DNA of 64,000 bases from Metellina segmentata (lineage: Eukaryota; Arthropoda; Arachnida; Araneae; Tetragnathidae), in contig OX375872.1 in assembly GCA_947359465.1 (NCBI GenBank), positions 14,729,018-14,793,017 on the forward strand, read 5' to 3'. The stretch's first letter is position 1. Each line of letters starts with the position of its first letter. Below the pieces are notes generated by a model. The model saw only the letters and a list, made by a program, of their open reading frames with translations, searched no databases and was not told the DNA's origin. Positions 21,931-33,131 of this stretch are shown here, in pieces. The position numbers and the translations under genes are program-made.

Positions 21931-23526
21931 TTTCTACCACGAGAACTGCTCCCGTCACCAAGTCTGAGTGGTAGCTGTCGCTATAGAAACGTGACCTATT
22001 CATTTGGAGGGGAATGTCGTAATTTTATTTTGTTTCACGCGAAGGTTGGCAGCAAAAAAGAGGTAGTTACTTGTACAAAACTTGGTGAACAAGTAAAAAT
22101 CTTAACACTTTAATTATCCTTCCAAATTGTCATGAAGTACTTCAATGTGGCAAGTTTTAATACATTTCTCCAATCATTCCCTATGGAACATAGGATATGG
22201 TCCGTTTCTGAGGCCACAGGCAGACTTTGTGTCTGGAATAGTTCGTGTGGTAGATAGACGGTATATGTGCTTTAATTGCATGATAACGTACTATCTTCGT
22301 ATGTTTTGCATGTATGATTAACCGAACTTCGATTTTCCCTGTTAAATCTCATTTCAGCGTGAATTTGTGATTATTTTTCAGCAAAAATATTATTTCAGAG
22401 ATAGTTCAAACCTCTTTGATTATATAGTATCGAGTAGCAGTCAGTTTTGCAGCATGTCATTAGCCTTTATACATAAAACTATACATTCATTTTCTGGTGA
22501 GGTTATGGCGCTACTAACTTATGTCAGGATGTTACATATTGAAATGCTTCTGGAAGATCAAACTAATTGAAAAAGGATGTTTCAATAAATCTTATAAAAT
22601 TGAATTGCTAATTTCCCTGCAAATTAAGCTCTTTAAAGTTCAATATCACCTTTTTACGCATATAAACCAATCGTTTGCAATTCCGTCTTGCCTTTATTGC
22701 AATTCAAATTTGCTAAGGCTTCAAAACATGTTTCCCGTGCTAGTTTCAAAATAAGGATGCCCGCAAACTTTAATACGATTTCCCCGTATCTGAAAATGTC
22801 TCGCATGTGGGAAAATCGATGGATTGTTTTCAATGTCATCATAAGATACACATCCCATCGAGCACCCGAAGTAGAATAACTGAAGCCCTATACGCGTCAG
22901 AATTGAACTTCGTCTTGAAAAGGTTTCCTTTCATGGACTCTTCGCTCAATGGAAGATATCTTCCAAGTTCTATCTGAAATAGACCTTAAATGGAACGACC
23001 TTTTAAAGGCCATTTCACACCAACAGAATCCGGGTGAATCTGAATCCAGTAGAAACTAACACTTGGAAAAAAGCTTCCAAAAAGAATAAGTTTCAAAGTT
23101 TCCTCTAACCTTTTAAGCTGCCAGAATCCACAGGGAAAGATCCGAGAACAGTACCTCGTAATTTTGAACCGCTGCTTTTCCCCAATTCCTTTTCCTTTCA
23201 CGGCATTTTTTACTTGACGTTGTCTTGTGTTTGGCGCAGATTGGCTGAATATGGCCATGAATCCCTAAAACAAGTATTTTATCTTTGCTTTTTCATATAC
23301 TTTCGTTTCTATTGCTGTGTTTGGTCAGGAATTTTGGACTTTGTACCATAAAACCTAACCAACCTTACTCCTTTTGGGGCTTACTACCATAAACACTGGC
23401 ATCACAACTCCGAGGGTTCTTAGGGGCACAGATTATCCGTCCTCCCTTTCGAATTTACTCTTTTCATGTGTACTTTCGTCTTTTGCTTCCTTTCATCTTG
23501 ACATTCACCTACCATTCTTTGTGTTG
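21931..23526. other. Intergenic stretch
   Basis: Partial family B modules near 23218-23275 and 23330-23372 only. No coding pattern is seen in the open frames. Confidence 0.4.
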
Positions 23527-24222
23527 AAAACACAAGAATCATCCTGTATTTATGTGTTTCAACATTGCTTTTTAACTCGGCTTTTTTTTTATAATATTTG
23601 AAAACGTAACTTTTATTTGGTTTGTCTGTTTTAGCTGTTTTTATTGGGTTACGGACCTTGTGTGTCATAAAACCCAAACCTTCCTATCATCTTCATGCAG
23701 TTTTTAGTGCTTTATTTGGTCTTACGCGCCTCGTCTTATTTTCAACTTTTGAACCATAAAACCCCAAAACGAACCAACCTAAATCCGGAATCTCGAAACC
23801 CGACGAGTCGAATCTCCCAGTATCCACCCTCGTCTCGGCTGTTTTCACCTTTCAGGAGGGATTACCATTTTAACCAAAACACAAAAAATCCTGTATTTAT
23901 TTTTTCAACTTCAATGTTTTAACTTAACTTTTTAAATAATATTTGAAAACGTAACTTTTAGACTACTATTTATTACTTTGGTTGCCTGTTTTAACTCTTT
24001 TTATTGAGTTACGCACTTTGTGGCATAAAACCCAAATCAAATGTTTCATTTTTATGCAGCATTTATTGCCTCATTTGGTCTTGAGCAGCTTGTCCTATTT
24101 TCAACCTTAAAACCTAAAAATAACCAACCTTAATCCAGAATCTTTAAGTCCTGACGAGTCGAATCTCCCACTAACCACCCTCGGCTCTTAGCCGTGTTCA
24201 CTTTTCAGGAGGGATTACCAAC
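23527..24222 (+). repeat. Tandem duplication, unit about 350 bp
   Basis: Copy 1 23527-23870, copy 2 23879-24222. Shared blocks: AATCCTGTATTTAT, TAATATTTGAAAACGTAACT, CATAAAACCCAAA, GACGAGTCGAATCTCCCA, TTTCAGGAGGGATTACCA. Each unit contains family B-like CATAAAACCC pieces. Confidence 0.75.
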
Positions 24223-24541
24223 TTTATATTCTTGGCTGGCTGTATCTTTTGGAAAATATGATCTTTCTACACGAAACCGTCGGAGCTCGCGATAATGCGT
24301 TTAGAACTCCGCCCCGCCGCTGAGTGCTTGCGTGGAAAGTTGACCCCCTCATTGTCCAACTTTTTCGCGTTTCCGTCGCCGTGATTGAAATTCTAAATAG
24401 CTGGAAGACGTGACCACCAGGCGGAGGGTTGCGTGAAAAAAATGTGCTCGCCGGTAATGGAGTTGTCTGTTTTTTGCGTCTTTCGAAGTGAGACCCGACG
24501 GATCTTGATTTGTGTCTTTCGAAGTGATCGGGGTCCCGGCG

Positions 24542-25609
24542 GCGATTTTCCAAACCCTCACAGATACTGCACCGCCAGGTGACAGGCCGGTCGCGCTGGA
24601 TGACGATTTGTTACTGAACCAATTAAATTGACCGGTTATCGGGTTGCACTAGGACGGCGCTGAAGAAATCTCGCCGCACATTCTTCATGTTGTTAGTGTT
24701 ATCTTGATTGTGTTACACGTGTGGAGCGCATAATGGAAATAGAATTAATATTAAAAGAAATCCCAAAAGATTTCAACGTAGTTTTACATATGGAAAATAT
24801 CATTATCCTTCGAAGTTCCTTGGCAAATGAAAATGATGCTGAAGTTAAAACTTTTTATGTGTTACAAGATAGTTTGTTTCCTTTAAAATGAAACAGTATT
24901 CGAACTATAACTAAATATACACAAAAGTTTGCAATTTTTTACTGATAAACGAAGACTTACATTTTTATTTAGCTGATTAAAAAACAGTTTTTTTATTACA
25001 GCTATTAAAACAAGGATTCTTATTTAAACTAAATGTGAATAAAATTACTTAACTAAAACCAGATGTTTTTTTATAAACTTATGAAAACCAGTTTTTTTTT
25101 TTTATAGATAAGAGATTTTTTTATAATTTTAAAAGATAAATCCCAATTTAAAAATATTAGCATTTAAAGTTACTGCTTATTTAAAGATCCCATTGACTTA
25201 TTAAAGAAAATCTAAAAACGATCACCCCGTAATATTAATTAGTTAATAAGAACTAATCATATAATTAATTAATCACAAATAATGATTGATTAATTAAGAT
25301 AATCCATTGGACTAATCAATTTGAGCAGATATTACAGATAATTACTACTTTGCATTTAATGTTCATTGCTTTGTGTGTGTGTGTTAAACTAAGTTTCTAA
25401 AAAAAACCTGGTTTAAGCCAATAAAACCCGTTTAAAAAAAAATCAAATCGCCCAAACTGTTATCCATTGAAACTTCTTGCTAAAAGCGCGACGACGGAGC
25501 GATAAGTCGCTAAGAAGTTGGATCAACCTTCCCACAATTCCTTAACTCTCCTCCCAGCGACCGGCCTGTCACCTGGCGGTGCAGTATCTGTGAGGGTTTG
25601 GAAAATCGC
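24542..25609. mobile_element. Possible TIR element with 53-bp perfect inverted repeats
   Basis: 24542-24594 and 25557-25609 are exact inverse copies (beginning GCGATTTTCCAAACCCTCAC and ending ACAGGCCGGTCGC) about 0.96 kb apart. Similarity ends abruptly on the inner side, and on the outer side only a CCCGGCG-like word is shared. The interior is very AT-rich and holds a 52-codon ORF (24733-24891). The sharp arms in otherwise decayed DNA imply a recent origin. No target duplication was found; the superfamily is unknown. Confidence 0.65.
24733..24891 (+). CDS. Short ORF (52 aa) between inverted repeats, unrecognised
   Basis: Begins MEIELILKEIPKDFNVVLHM, continues ENIIILRSSLANENDAEVKT and ends VLQDSLFPLK. 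The alternating hydrophobic and charged pattern looks protein-like. It is the only coding-like piece in the element bounded by the 53-bp inverted repeats. No domain is recognised; it may be the first exon of a deleted gene or chance. Confidence 0.3.
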   Translation: MEIELILKEIPKDFNVVLHMENIIILRSSLANENDAEVKTFYVLQDSLFPLK

Positions 25610-25746
25610 GTCCCGGCGTCTTGGAAGTTCAAAAAGCTAGTTTGGGAACGAAACAACTTGGAAATGAAATTGTAGAGTTATTTATTAAAATGAAATAAAT
25701 TGGGCGCACATAAACAATTTAGATTGCCCATTGTTAAAGTAACAAA

Positions 25747-25871
25747 CCCTCCTGGTGGCTGTCTGGACGAGGTCATTCATTTGACTAGATCAAAACTGAC
25801 CAGATCTTGATCTCGTTACCATTAAAAAATGTATTGATGACGAGGTGTCTCGTCGATATCATTTGGAGGGT
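25747..25871. mobile_element. Palindrome-bearing MITE, GACGAGATATCTCGTC family
   Basis: Starts CCCTCCTGGTGGCTGTCTGG and ends GACGAGGTGTCTCGTCGATA, TCATTTGGAGGG, so the outer CCCTCC and GGAGGG are inverted. Confidence 0.5.
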
Positions 25872-26249
25872 AAAATATCACTCGAATCAGTAAAATTAAA
25901 AATCATCCCTAATGAGAAAAATGAGCCTGATCTGCTATTAATTTGTCTGCATTGTATTAGGCTCTATTATTTCCATCAGTAGCGTCTTTCAATATCCTTG
26001 GAAAAGTATTTTCTGTAAGCTCATTTTTTAGTTGATTGTTTGACACTAAACGCAATGCAATTGAAAATTTAAGTGGGAAGTGTATTCAAATTCACACATG
26101 CTAACACTCACTTGTTGCGTCCTGTCGTCTTGTTTTTGACCGGTCAGTGGTAACCTGCAGTTGGCAACATAATTATGGCGACAAGGCATCACTAGTGAGT
26201 GTGTGTCTGTATAGTAAAGTGTACGAGTGTTCGTCTTAAACATTTGAAA

Positions 26250-26725
26250 ACTGCCTTGCAGTGAGTGGCCTGCCTCTGGTGCAAAAACCTATTCCAAACT
26301 GTCACCAGTTCAAGACAAGAGACAATTTTTTCTGCTTGAATGTTCATTCTCTTGGAGTAATACGGCAGTTTTGTCTCGACGAGATGTCTCATCCTTAGCA
26401 AAATTGACGTGATTTTGGACAACTCGTCGAAACACTTGGAGGATTGAGCGACATATTTCTTATTACCTACTATTGCTTCTCAATTTTCCCTCTTTTCCCC
26501 TAAGCAATGGTGCCTTATCTCTCCTGGTGGTTTATCTTCGCATCGAAAACTGCCATATAATGACAAACACTTGTTCCAAACCGTCACCAGTTGTGGACAA
26601 GATTTTTCTTTCTTGGATCATCGTTCTTGGAGTAGTGGGAGAGTTTTTCCTCGGCATTGTATCACATCCTTTGCAAAATGGATCATATCTTAGACGAGAT
26701 ATCTCGTCGAAACATTTGGAATGTT
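26250..26725. mobile_element. Two adjacent copies of the palindrome MITE family
   Basis: Copy 1 ends at about 26443 (ACAACTCGTCGAAACACTTG, GAGGA); copy 2 ends at about 26722 (GACGAGATATCTCGTCGAAA, CATTTGGAAT) and is followed by GTTAA. The copies share AAAACTGCC or AAAACCTA-TTCC and TTCCAAAC-GTCACCAGTT. Confidence 0.5.
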
Positions 26726-26943
26726 AAAGATTGCAGGGGAAGCTTTGAAACACCCTGCTTATTCTGAAGCAACTGCGGTCCAACCCCCTTGATTTCCCCA
26801 GGTTTGGCTCCACTGATTGAATAATTTCATCACCCATGCCACTTGCATTAAGCCGGGCATACTTCTGCAAAATTATATAAATGTAAATCATCTTCGCATA
26901 TTCCCTTCAGGCACGTACTGCGAGCGTTAAGTTAAGGGGCTTT

Positions 26944-27379
26944 TTATGCCCCACCATCTTTTTGGGGATTTGATACCGCTGTCGAAGGCACGGCCTCGAT
27001 TTGTGCATCCAAAGCACGTGCTTTGCCTCTTGCTCGGAGGGTAATCCTTTGCCAGAGGCCAATCAGGTTGGCGAGGCCTGTCAATGCCCATGTTACCTCC
27101 CCTCGTTTTTCTGTGCTGCAGAATGAGGGCAGAAATTGATTGGCTTTGTCTGCGCTTTCTGGTCTTTGTGTCTCCATCACCACTGGCCTAAGCCACGGAG
27201 AACAAAAAAAAGAGGGCTCTGCTCTCTTATTGCGTGGGTGTTTTATTCGAGATTTTCTTGCCTGCACTTTCGACGCTGCCACTGTTCTCGTCTCTGTTCC
27301 ACCTCCGCCTGTTTTTATTGCTTTCGGTATGCCACGTGGGGGAAGCAGTCGCCTCTTAAAATTCATCTGCATTTAGGCA
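26944..27379. other. GC-richer stretch with overlapping long open frames
   Basis: Open frames of up to 142 codons exist on both strands because the local GC content lowers stop-codon frequency. The - strand frame is rich in Arg/Lys/Ala/Pro with no domain. I do not support a gene. Confidence 0.3.
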
Positions 27380-28960
27380 ATCCGAGAACATTGTTTTAAG
27401 TAGATGGGTTTTTTTTCTTGCCGATTCGCCTTGGGAATAGTTTAGATTTTCAGTAGACGCGGTTTGGTTTATCGCGCTCTCTACTGTCTCATTTTTGGTA
27501 TAAACGATTACTTCAGTTGTGGTGATGTCATTGGAGCTATAGAATATTTAATCCTAATCACGTTATGAATAAATACCGACTAAAACATTAAAGTTGTTCA
27601 TTTCTATTTCGTTCCGACACCTTACATTCCTTAATGACGGGTCCGAATATATTATGTTCTTGTCTCCGTTGGTTTTATATTCATTACCAGAACAACTACT
27701 TCAGTTCAGTTCACAGTTCCGTTTTCACATCTTAAGCATCACTTCACCGCATAGACTTCACCACAGAGCCTTAAGCGTCAGAAATGCAAGGTTGGATTCT
27801 TCGTGATTTCCAGACGTTATCAAAGATCATCGATTTAAGATGATGAATTTTTTGCTTTTTTCTAAGGAGATTATTTAAGTTTTTAGACAAATGCATGGTT
27901 AGGTTTGTTTTCTACTGTTATTTTTAGTGTTAATTATAACTTCCAAATATTTGTATTGTCACCTCGAGATTTACTTAATTATTAGAGCCTTGAAAGGCAA
28001 GATTAGTTTCTTCGTGTTCCAAACACAGTAGGAGAACATTGTTTTAAGTAGATGAATTTAATTGTCTTTCGGATTTACCTAACGGATACTTTAGGTTTTT
28101 AATCGAAGTGGTTTGGTTGGTCAGTTAACTTCAATTAATGGCATTTTCTCGATTTATGTAACTATTCGAGCCTTGAATGTCTAAAGGGCAAGATTGATTT
28201 CTTCGTGTTCCAGACGTACTCGAAGAACATTGATTTAAGGAAATTGATTGAATTTTTTCCCCGATTCACTGCCCGGTTGGAAGAGTAACGCATAAGCAAT
28301 CGAAGGGTTACGAGTTCGAATCCAACAAACACAGTCGTGTACAAAGGAGGCTGGTGCATGTTAAATCTGTCGTGGCCTCAACGTTGGCGTGGTGTGGAAG
28401 TTCGGAGAGTGGGGTGCTTGCTCGGGTGTTGCCTCGTGATCAAACCGTGGTTCAAAATTACGTGATGTCGTCTTCTTTCCCTTGGGGAATTGATCCCGAA
28501 CCGTCGTCAATAGCACGTTGTGTTGCTCCAGTACGACGTTAATTAAAATGTCTACCTTTCCGATTCAATGCTAAAAATGTGTTTTAGTATTAAGTGTGTA
28601 TGGTTCGTTCTTAGTTTTGTCTGGTCGCTCTACGATAATTATTTGTTTAAATAATAACTTCATATAAAGGTATTGTAATCTTGATTCACATAATTATTCT
28701 AGTTTTGAATATCTGAAAACCAAGAGAGTGATTCATTTGTGTTTCAGACTCAATCGAAGAACATTATTTTGTTTGTAGAATTTGGAAGTAGATTAATTTT
28801 CTTACCCCACTCATCTTGAGGATAGTTAGTTTTTGGTTCAAACGGTTTGTCGCGCTATCTATGGCCATTTAAATTTTATAAATGATTACTTCAATTAATG
28901 GTATCTTCTGAATTTACCTAATTATTCGAGCATTGAATGTCTGAAAGTCAAGGGTGATTG
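27380..28960 (+). repeat. Irregular tandem array, units 200-400 bp
   Basis: Recurring blocks: GAAGAACATTGTTTTAAGTA (near 27382, 28032, 28212 and 28750), CGGTTTGGTTTATCGCGC, GATTACTTCAATTAATGG, TTATTCGAGCCTTGAATGTC and GGCAAGATTGATTTCTTCGT. A SINE (28269-28559) is inserted into a later unit. Confidence 0.6.
28269..28559 (+). mobile_element. SINE family A, full length, tRNA-derived head
   Basis: Length 291 bp with an 8-bp target duplication CCGATTCA (28261-28268 and 28560-28567). The head contains an A-box-like GGTTGGAAGAGTAACGCA and a B-box-like GAGTTCGAATCC (about 28311), the RNA polymerase III promoter parts of a tRNA. The body follows (GTGTACAAAGGAGGCTGGTG, GGCGTGGTGTGGAAGTTCGG, ATTGATCCCGAACCGTCGTC, CCAGTACGACGTTAATTAAA). 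This is the best copy for defining the family. Confidence 0.85.
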
Positions 28961-29040
28961 CATTGGTTGAACTAGTCTGATTAAAAAGTTCCTAATTCTC
29001 TCATGGAATGATCTACTTTCTTTCAATCAAATGTACACTC

Positions 29041-30432
29041 TATAACAAAAAAATCGACGCACCAAGAAGGAATCATCCGATTGCTTTGAAATTTCGTATG
29101 CAAAAATGTTTTGACCAAATATGCGAATGATTAAAATTTGGTGTCCAATGAATGAATAGTGCGATCTCCAGCGCATCGGAACTGCTCATCCAGCAGATGT
29201 ATATAAGGAGTTGTTCTTGAACTGCTGTTAAAAATTTCTGCTGCATTGCAATTTAGGATACCTTTCAACGACTGAAAAAATGCCTCGCCGCAGGATTCGA
29301 GCTCATTACGAGCAACTTTCAGAGTTTGAAAGAGGTCGTATCATTGGATTGAAAGAGGCAGGTTGGGCAAATCGGAGAATCGCTCGTCATGTGAGTCGAA
29401 GCGATGCGGCGATTAGAAGATGCTGGCAAGAGTGGGTGGGAAATGGCAGATTTCAGCGTCATGATGGTAGCGGTCGACGTAGGGCCACAACAGATCGCGA
29501 GGACAGAGTGATTGTCAGATCAGCTGTCACAGCGCCTGATTCACCGCTATCAACCATCAGTCGTGCGACCCACACACGAGTGTCCACCATGACCATTCAC
29601 AGACGGCTGAGAGCGAAATCTACGCTTGTACTACCGACCGTTATGCCACCTGCCCCTCACGCCTGCACACTGTCGAGCCAGATTACAGTGGTGCTTGACT
29701 CAATCAGGCTGGAATGATGCTGACTGGGGACGTATAGTCTTTAACGACGAATCCCGCTTCCAACTGTGTCCTGACGATCATCGAAGACGAGTCTGGAGAC
29801 GCCCAGGGCAGCGTGCCGATCTTGCTTTCACTATTGCACGCCACACGGGCCCTCAACAAGGAGTTATGGTCTGGGGTGCCATTTCCCTTGATAGCCGGAC
29901 CCCTTTGGTCGTCATTAGAGGTTTACTTACTGCACAGCGGTACGTTGACGACATTCTTAGACCTGTTTTGCTACCGTTCCTTTCGCAGTACCCTGGGCTT
30001 ATTTTTCAGCAAGACAATGCCAGACTACATACGGCACGTGTTGCTATGAACTGTCTTCAAGCTTGTCAAACACTTCCTTGGCCAGCCAGATCACCAGATC
30101 TCTCTCCCATCGAGCATGTCTGGGATATGATGGGAAGGCGACTGCATCCGGTAGGGAATGTTGATGACGTAGTCCGACAATTGGAGCAAATTTGGCAAGA
30201 AATACCGCAGGAGACCATCCGGGAGCTTTATCGGTCTATGCCACGCCGTGTGGCAGCTTGCATCCAGGCTAGAGGCGGGACAACACCTTATTGAGCTCGT
30301 TACTGTAACTCTGAAATAAATCATTCAATTGTTCTGAAATTTTAATCATTTTCTATTCTGTACATAATTTTCCTATCCACCAATTTTTGTCTCCATTGGA
30401 TAACTCCTTCTTGGTGCGTCGATGACAATTGT
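29041..30432 (+). mobile_element. Tc1/mariner transposon, nearly intact
   Basis: About 1.39 kb. Inner inverted repeats ATCGACGCACCAAGAAGGA (29053-29071) and its complement (30405-30423). The outermost bases are diverged, so the exact ends and TA duplication are uncertain. It carries an almost complete transposase. Its transposase N-terminus and ends resemble the element at 59642-61050 (GCGCACCAAGAA in both ends). Confidence 0.9.
29280..30294 (+). pseudogene. Tc1 transposase with a single frameshift
   Basis: Frame 1: [40 protein letters not shown] (HTH), GRRRATTDREDRVIV, TRVSTMTIHRRLR. One small deletion in the AG run near 29610 moves the rest to another frame: LCHLPLTPAHCRARLQWCLT, GRIVFNDESRFQLCPDDHRR (first catalytic Asp), [20 protein letters not shown] (second), [20 protein letters not shown] (catalytic Glu) and IQARGGTTPY before the stop. 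All three catalytic residues and both DNA-binding parts are present; the frameshift is the only obvious lesion. It is the youngest-looking transposase in the window. Confidence 0.92.
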
Positions 30433-30639
30433 ACAAACATAAATTGCAATGCTCGCTAAGTGTGTTTCCATATGACATATTGACGAGTTTTGTTATTTTT
30501 GGGTGGTTAAGTAGGGACAATTCTTCTAGGCAACTTGCAAAGTTTACTTAAGCAATTCTCATGATTTATAATTTTTTTCGGTCACTTAAAATTCTACGCG
30601 TTTATAGTACGCGTGCCATCCACGTAATCCACACGAATG

Positions 30640-30673
30640 TTGGAATGGTCATAATGTTTTGGCTCGTCAGTGT
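30640..30673 (+). mobile_element. Orphan Tc1 terminus
   Basis: TGGTCATAATGTTTTGGCTC and TCAGTGTA match the right end of the Tc1 at 50904-52119. No matching left end or transposase lies nearby. The HINE at 30680 begins 6 bp later. Confidence 0.6.
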
Positions 30674-30679
30674 ATATAT

Positions 30680-31398
30680 ACTAGCCACTGCGTGGCTAGC
30701 TCGTCGTTACCCGCGTCAGTTGCTTTTGTGGGGTTATTGCTTCTCAAATCAAATGGGCGTTGCTCCTAACAATTCTTTTGTGCGGGTCACATTGCCCGTG
30801 GTGTTGGTTTGCTTCATTAACCAAATAATATAAATATTTAATTAAAAAATTATTTATTAAAAAAATATCAAATGCATAAGGTATATATATATGGTGTAAA
30901 ATTTTCAAGATTTCAAATCAGTTAAAAATTTTATTCTATCTTTAACGATCGCTGGAGATAGAAAAAGCACTGAAAAACGAAAGTGATAGCTTTAATAATT
31001 TCTTTTGCTTCACTTGAATCCGTTTCTCAGTAAATCAAAATGAATTAGTCTCGAATCAAACGAAGATCATTCGAATCTGTTTGCCATACTATTCCCATTT
31101 ATTGCGAATACACGAAAGGTGAAAAAAACTTGAAATGGTTCCAAAGGCTGATGTCAATAGTGGCATCACAGGGGGGGAGTCAATATTTATGTGGTTCTTT
31201 ATTTCCGGAAGAAGAAAAAACGATGAAAAAAAACTTTTTAATTCATTTTAAAATGTTCTAGATTAAATTTTAAAATTCGCGGCGACCCTAATTTTGCAAA
31301 AAATTTGGACTACCTGTGTGCCAAATCCCATTACTGTAAGTGCCATAGATTCATCTGGACTTTGCGTGCAGAAAACAAACACTTCCTTTTATAATAGT
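30680..31398 (-). mobile_element. HINE, inverted, first of a head-to-head pair
   Basis: On the - strand it starts TACTATTATAAAAGGAAGTG and ends GCTAGCCACGCAGTGGCTAG. Internal words of the family are present in inverse form (ACCTGTGTGCCAAATCCCAT, CTGTAAGTGCCATAGAT, TTTAACGATC). Confidence 0.85.
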
Positions 31399-31400
31399 AT

Positions 31401-31964
31401 CTCTAATATTATAAAAGGAAGTGTTTGTTTGTTTGTCTGTCTGTCTGTTTGTTTCGCTGCCGCAAAATCCTGAAGATCTATGGCACTTACAGCAATGAGA
31501 TTTGGCGCACAGGTAGTCAGAATTTTTTGCAATTTTTAAGTCGCGGCGAAATTTTAAAATTCAATCCAGAAAATTTTTTAACGAATATTATAGTTTTTTT
31601 TTCCATCGCTTTTTCAAACGCGGAGAATATTCTTGGCATGATTTTTGGCATAAAACGTGACATGATTCCAAACCCTGACTGCAAGGTCAGGGTTTGGAAT
31701 CATGCCAAGTTTTTTCAACCGCAGAACGCGGAGAAAATTATTTTTTCATTTCCCCTTTATTTTGCGCGGACGAATAAATTTCCAGACAGACGATAAATCT
31801 TTTAACTGAAGTCATTTCTTTTTTCTATCTTCTAGACCCGTTAAAGATATTAATAATTTCAACGGATTTGAAATCTGCGGAAAATTTTACACCACGACTT
31901 TGTCTGTGCTGTTGGTTTGCGGACGGGCACGGTACAACGCCGGGCTAGCCACGCAGTGGCTAGT
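31401..31964 (+). mobile_element. HINE, second of a head-to-head pair
   Basis: Starts CTAATATTATAAAAGGAAGT, has GTTTGTTTGTCTGTCTGTC, GGCACTTACAGCAATGAG, TTTGGCGCACAGGTAGTC and ends CCGGGCTAGCCACGCAGTGG-CTAGT. The 5' ends of this element and the one at 30680-31398 abut, giving inverted arms 31374-31395 and 31407-31430. Confidence 0.88.
31661..31704. repeat. Perfect 19-bp hairpin inside a HINE
   Basis: CATGATTCCAAACCCTGAC at 31661-31679 and its exact complement at 31686-31704, separated by 6 bases. The right arm's sequence is present alone in the HINE at 36041-36641 (around 36282-36300), so the left arm was added in this copy. Confidence 0.9.
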
Positions 31965-33131
31965 AAATATATACTATATAAATATTTTATTATCATTCTT
32001 GTATGGTTTGTCCTAAGTAATATTTTATTAATTTTCATTGTGAAATCATAAAGCATTGTAATATAAACATCGCGCCCTGAAATAGCTTTCAATTCAAAAA
32101 TGCAAATTTTCAGAAGTACAAGGTCTCAAATTTTCCTTGATTAATTAAAACTTTCTAGCTGTCTTTTTTCTAAGTTGTTTTAACACACGCAACATTTCGT
32201 GGCAATTCTGGTATCCCAAATCCTTGGTTTGTACTTTAAATTGTTAAGGCTAGATATATGATTATTCCAGGTATATTAAGGCTGTTAAGATATACAAATT
32301 TTGTGTATTGAGAATTTTTAAATATCCTCTCATTTGATATTCTGATGTCTAGGAGTGACTCTAGATAGGTTGCGAGACGTTAAGGGTCAGTCGCCCCGAA
32401 AAACACTGAAAAAAAAAAATTTTGTTAAATGCAATGCAATATATTCATAAACGATTAATGGTTTGATTTCTTTTTTCGGTGTCTTCGAATAGTTGTAGGT
32501 TTCTTCACTGCCTTTTTCGTAGTTTTCCTTTCAAAAATGTTTTTGTCTGTTTTTTTTTTTCCAAAAAAAAATTCTTATTGAATTTTTTAAATTAATTTAT
32601 AAAATTCGTATTCCTATTGCCTTATCAGAAATAACAGAATTAGTAAATGTGTTACAATTAACCCAATCAAGTATAACACGAAGTTTTTAATTTGTGTTGA
32701 AGTTGTAAAATGTATTTGCATTTATTTCTAGGTTGACAAGATGCAGCAGCGTTCTGGGAATTATGTCATTCCAGCGAAAAGAAAAATATCTTCCACTGTA
32801 AAAATTGCTGGATGAATCCTTATAAAAAGACCAAACTTCATGTTGCCTCTAGTCTGCTACCCAACAGCATTAATAGTGACCAAAGGTATGTACTATTCAG
32901 TTGTGTTGTATTATTCGGAAATTTAAGAACCATACTGTGTCAGATTATTCAGATTTTCGCTTAGAAGTAACATATCCAACATTAGCAGTAGTAGTAACCA
33001 ACAAAAAAGTAAATTGATGGTATACTGCTAATGAATTCATCTTACAGATTCCCTTCCTCTGTCTTTCACATTTTAAATGTATGTCCAAATTTTAGCTTTT
33101 ATCGACTTGGGTACTTTCTGAACCATTTTAA
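31965..33131. other. AT-rich stretch, nothing recognised
   Basis: No repeat seen elsewhere in the window, no coding pattern and no inverted termini. Confidence 0.45.

Noticed and set aside
26944..27372. 142-codon open frame on the - strand
   Set aside because: GC-rich locally, overlapping long frames on the + strand, low-complexity Arg/Lys/Pro composition and no domain; chance is the simplest reading.
28269..28340. A functional tRNA gene
   Set aside because: The box-like words belong to the SINE head; no cloverleaf with matching acceptor stem is visible and the body of the SINE follows directly.
29626..30324. Separate genes for the two frames of the Tc1 at 29041-30432
   Set aside because: Both are parts of one transposase broken by a single indel; overlapping frames on either strand are shadows.
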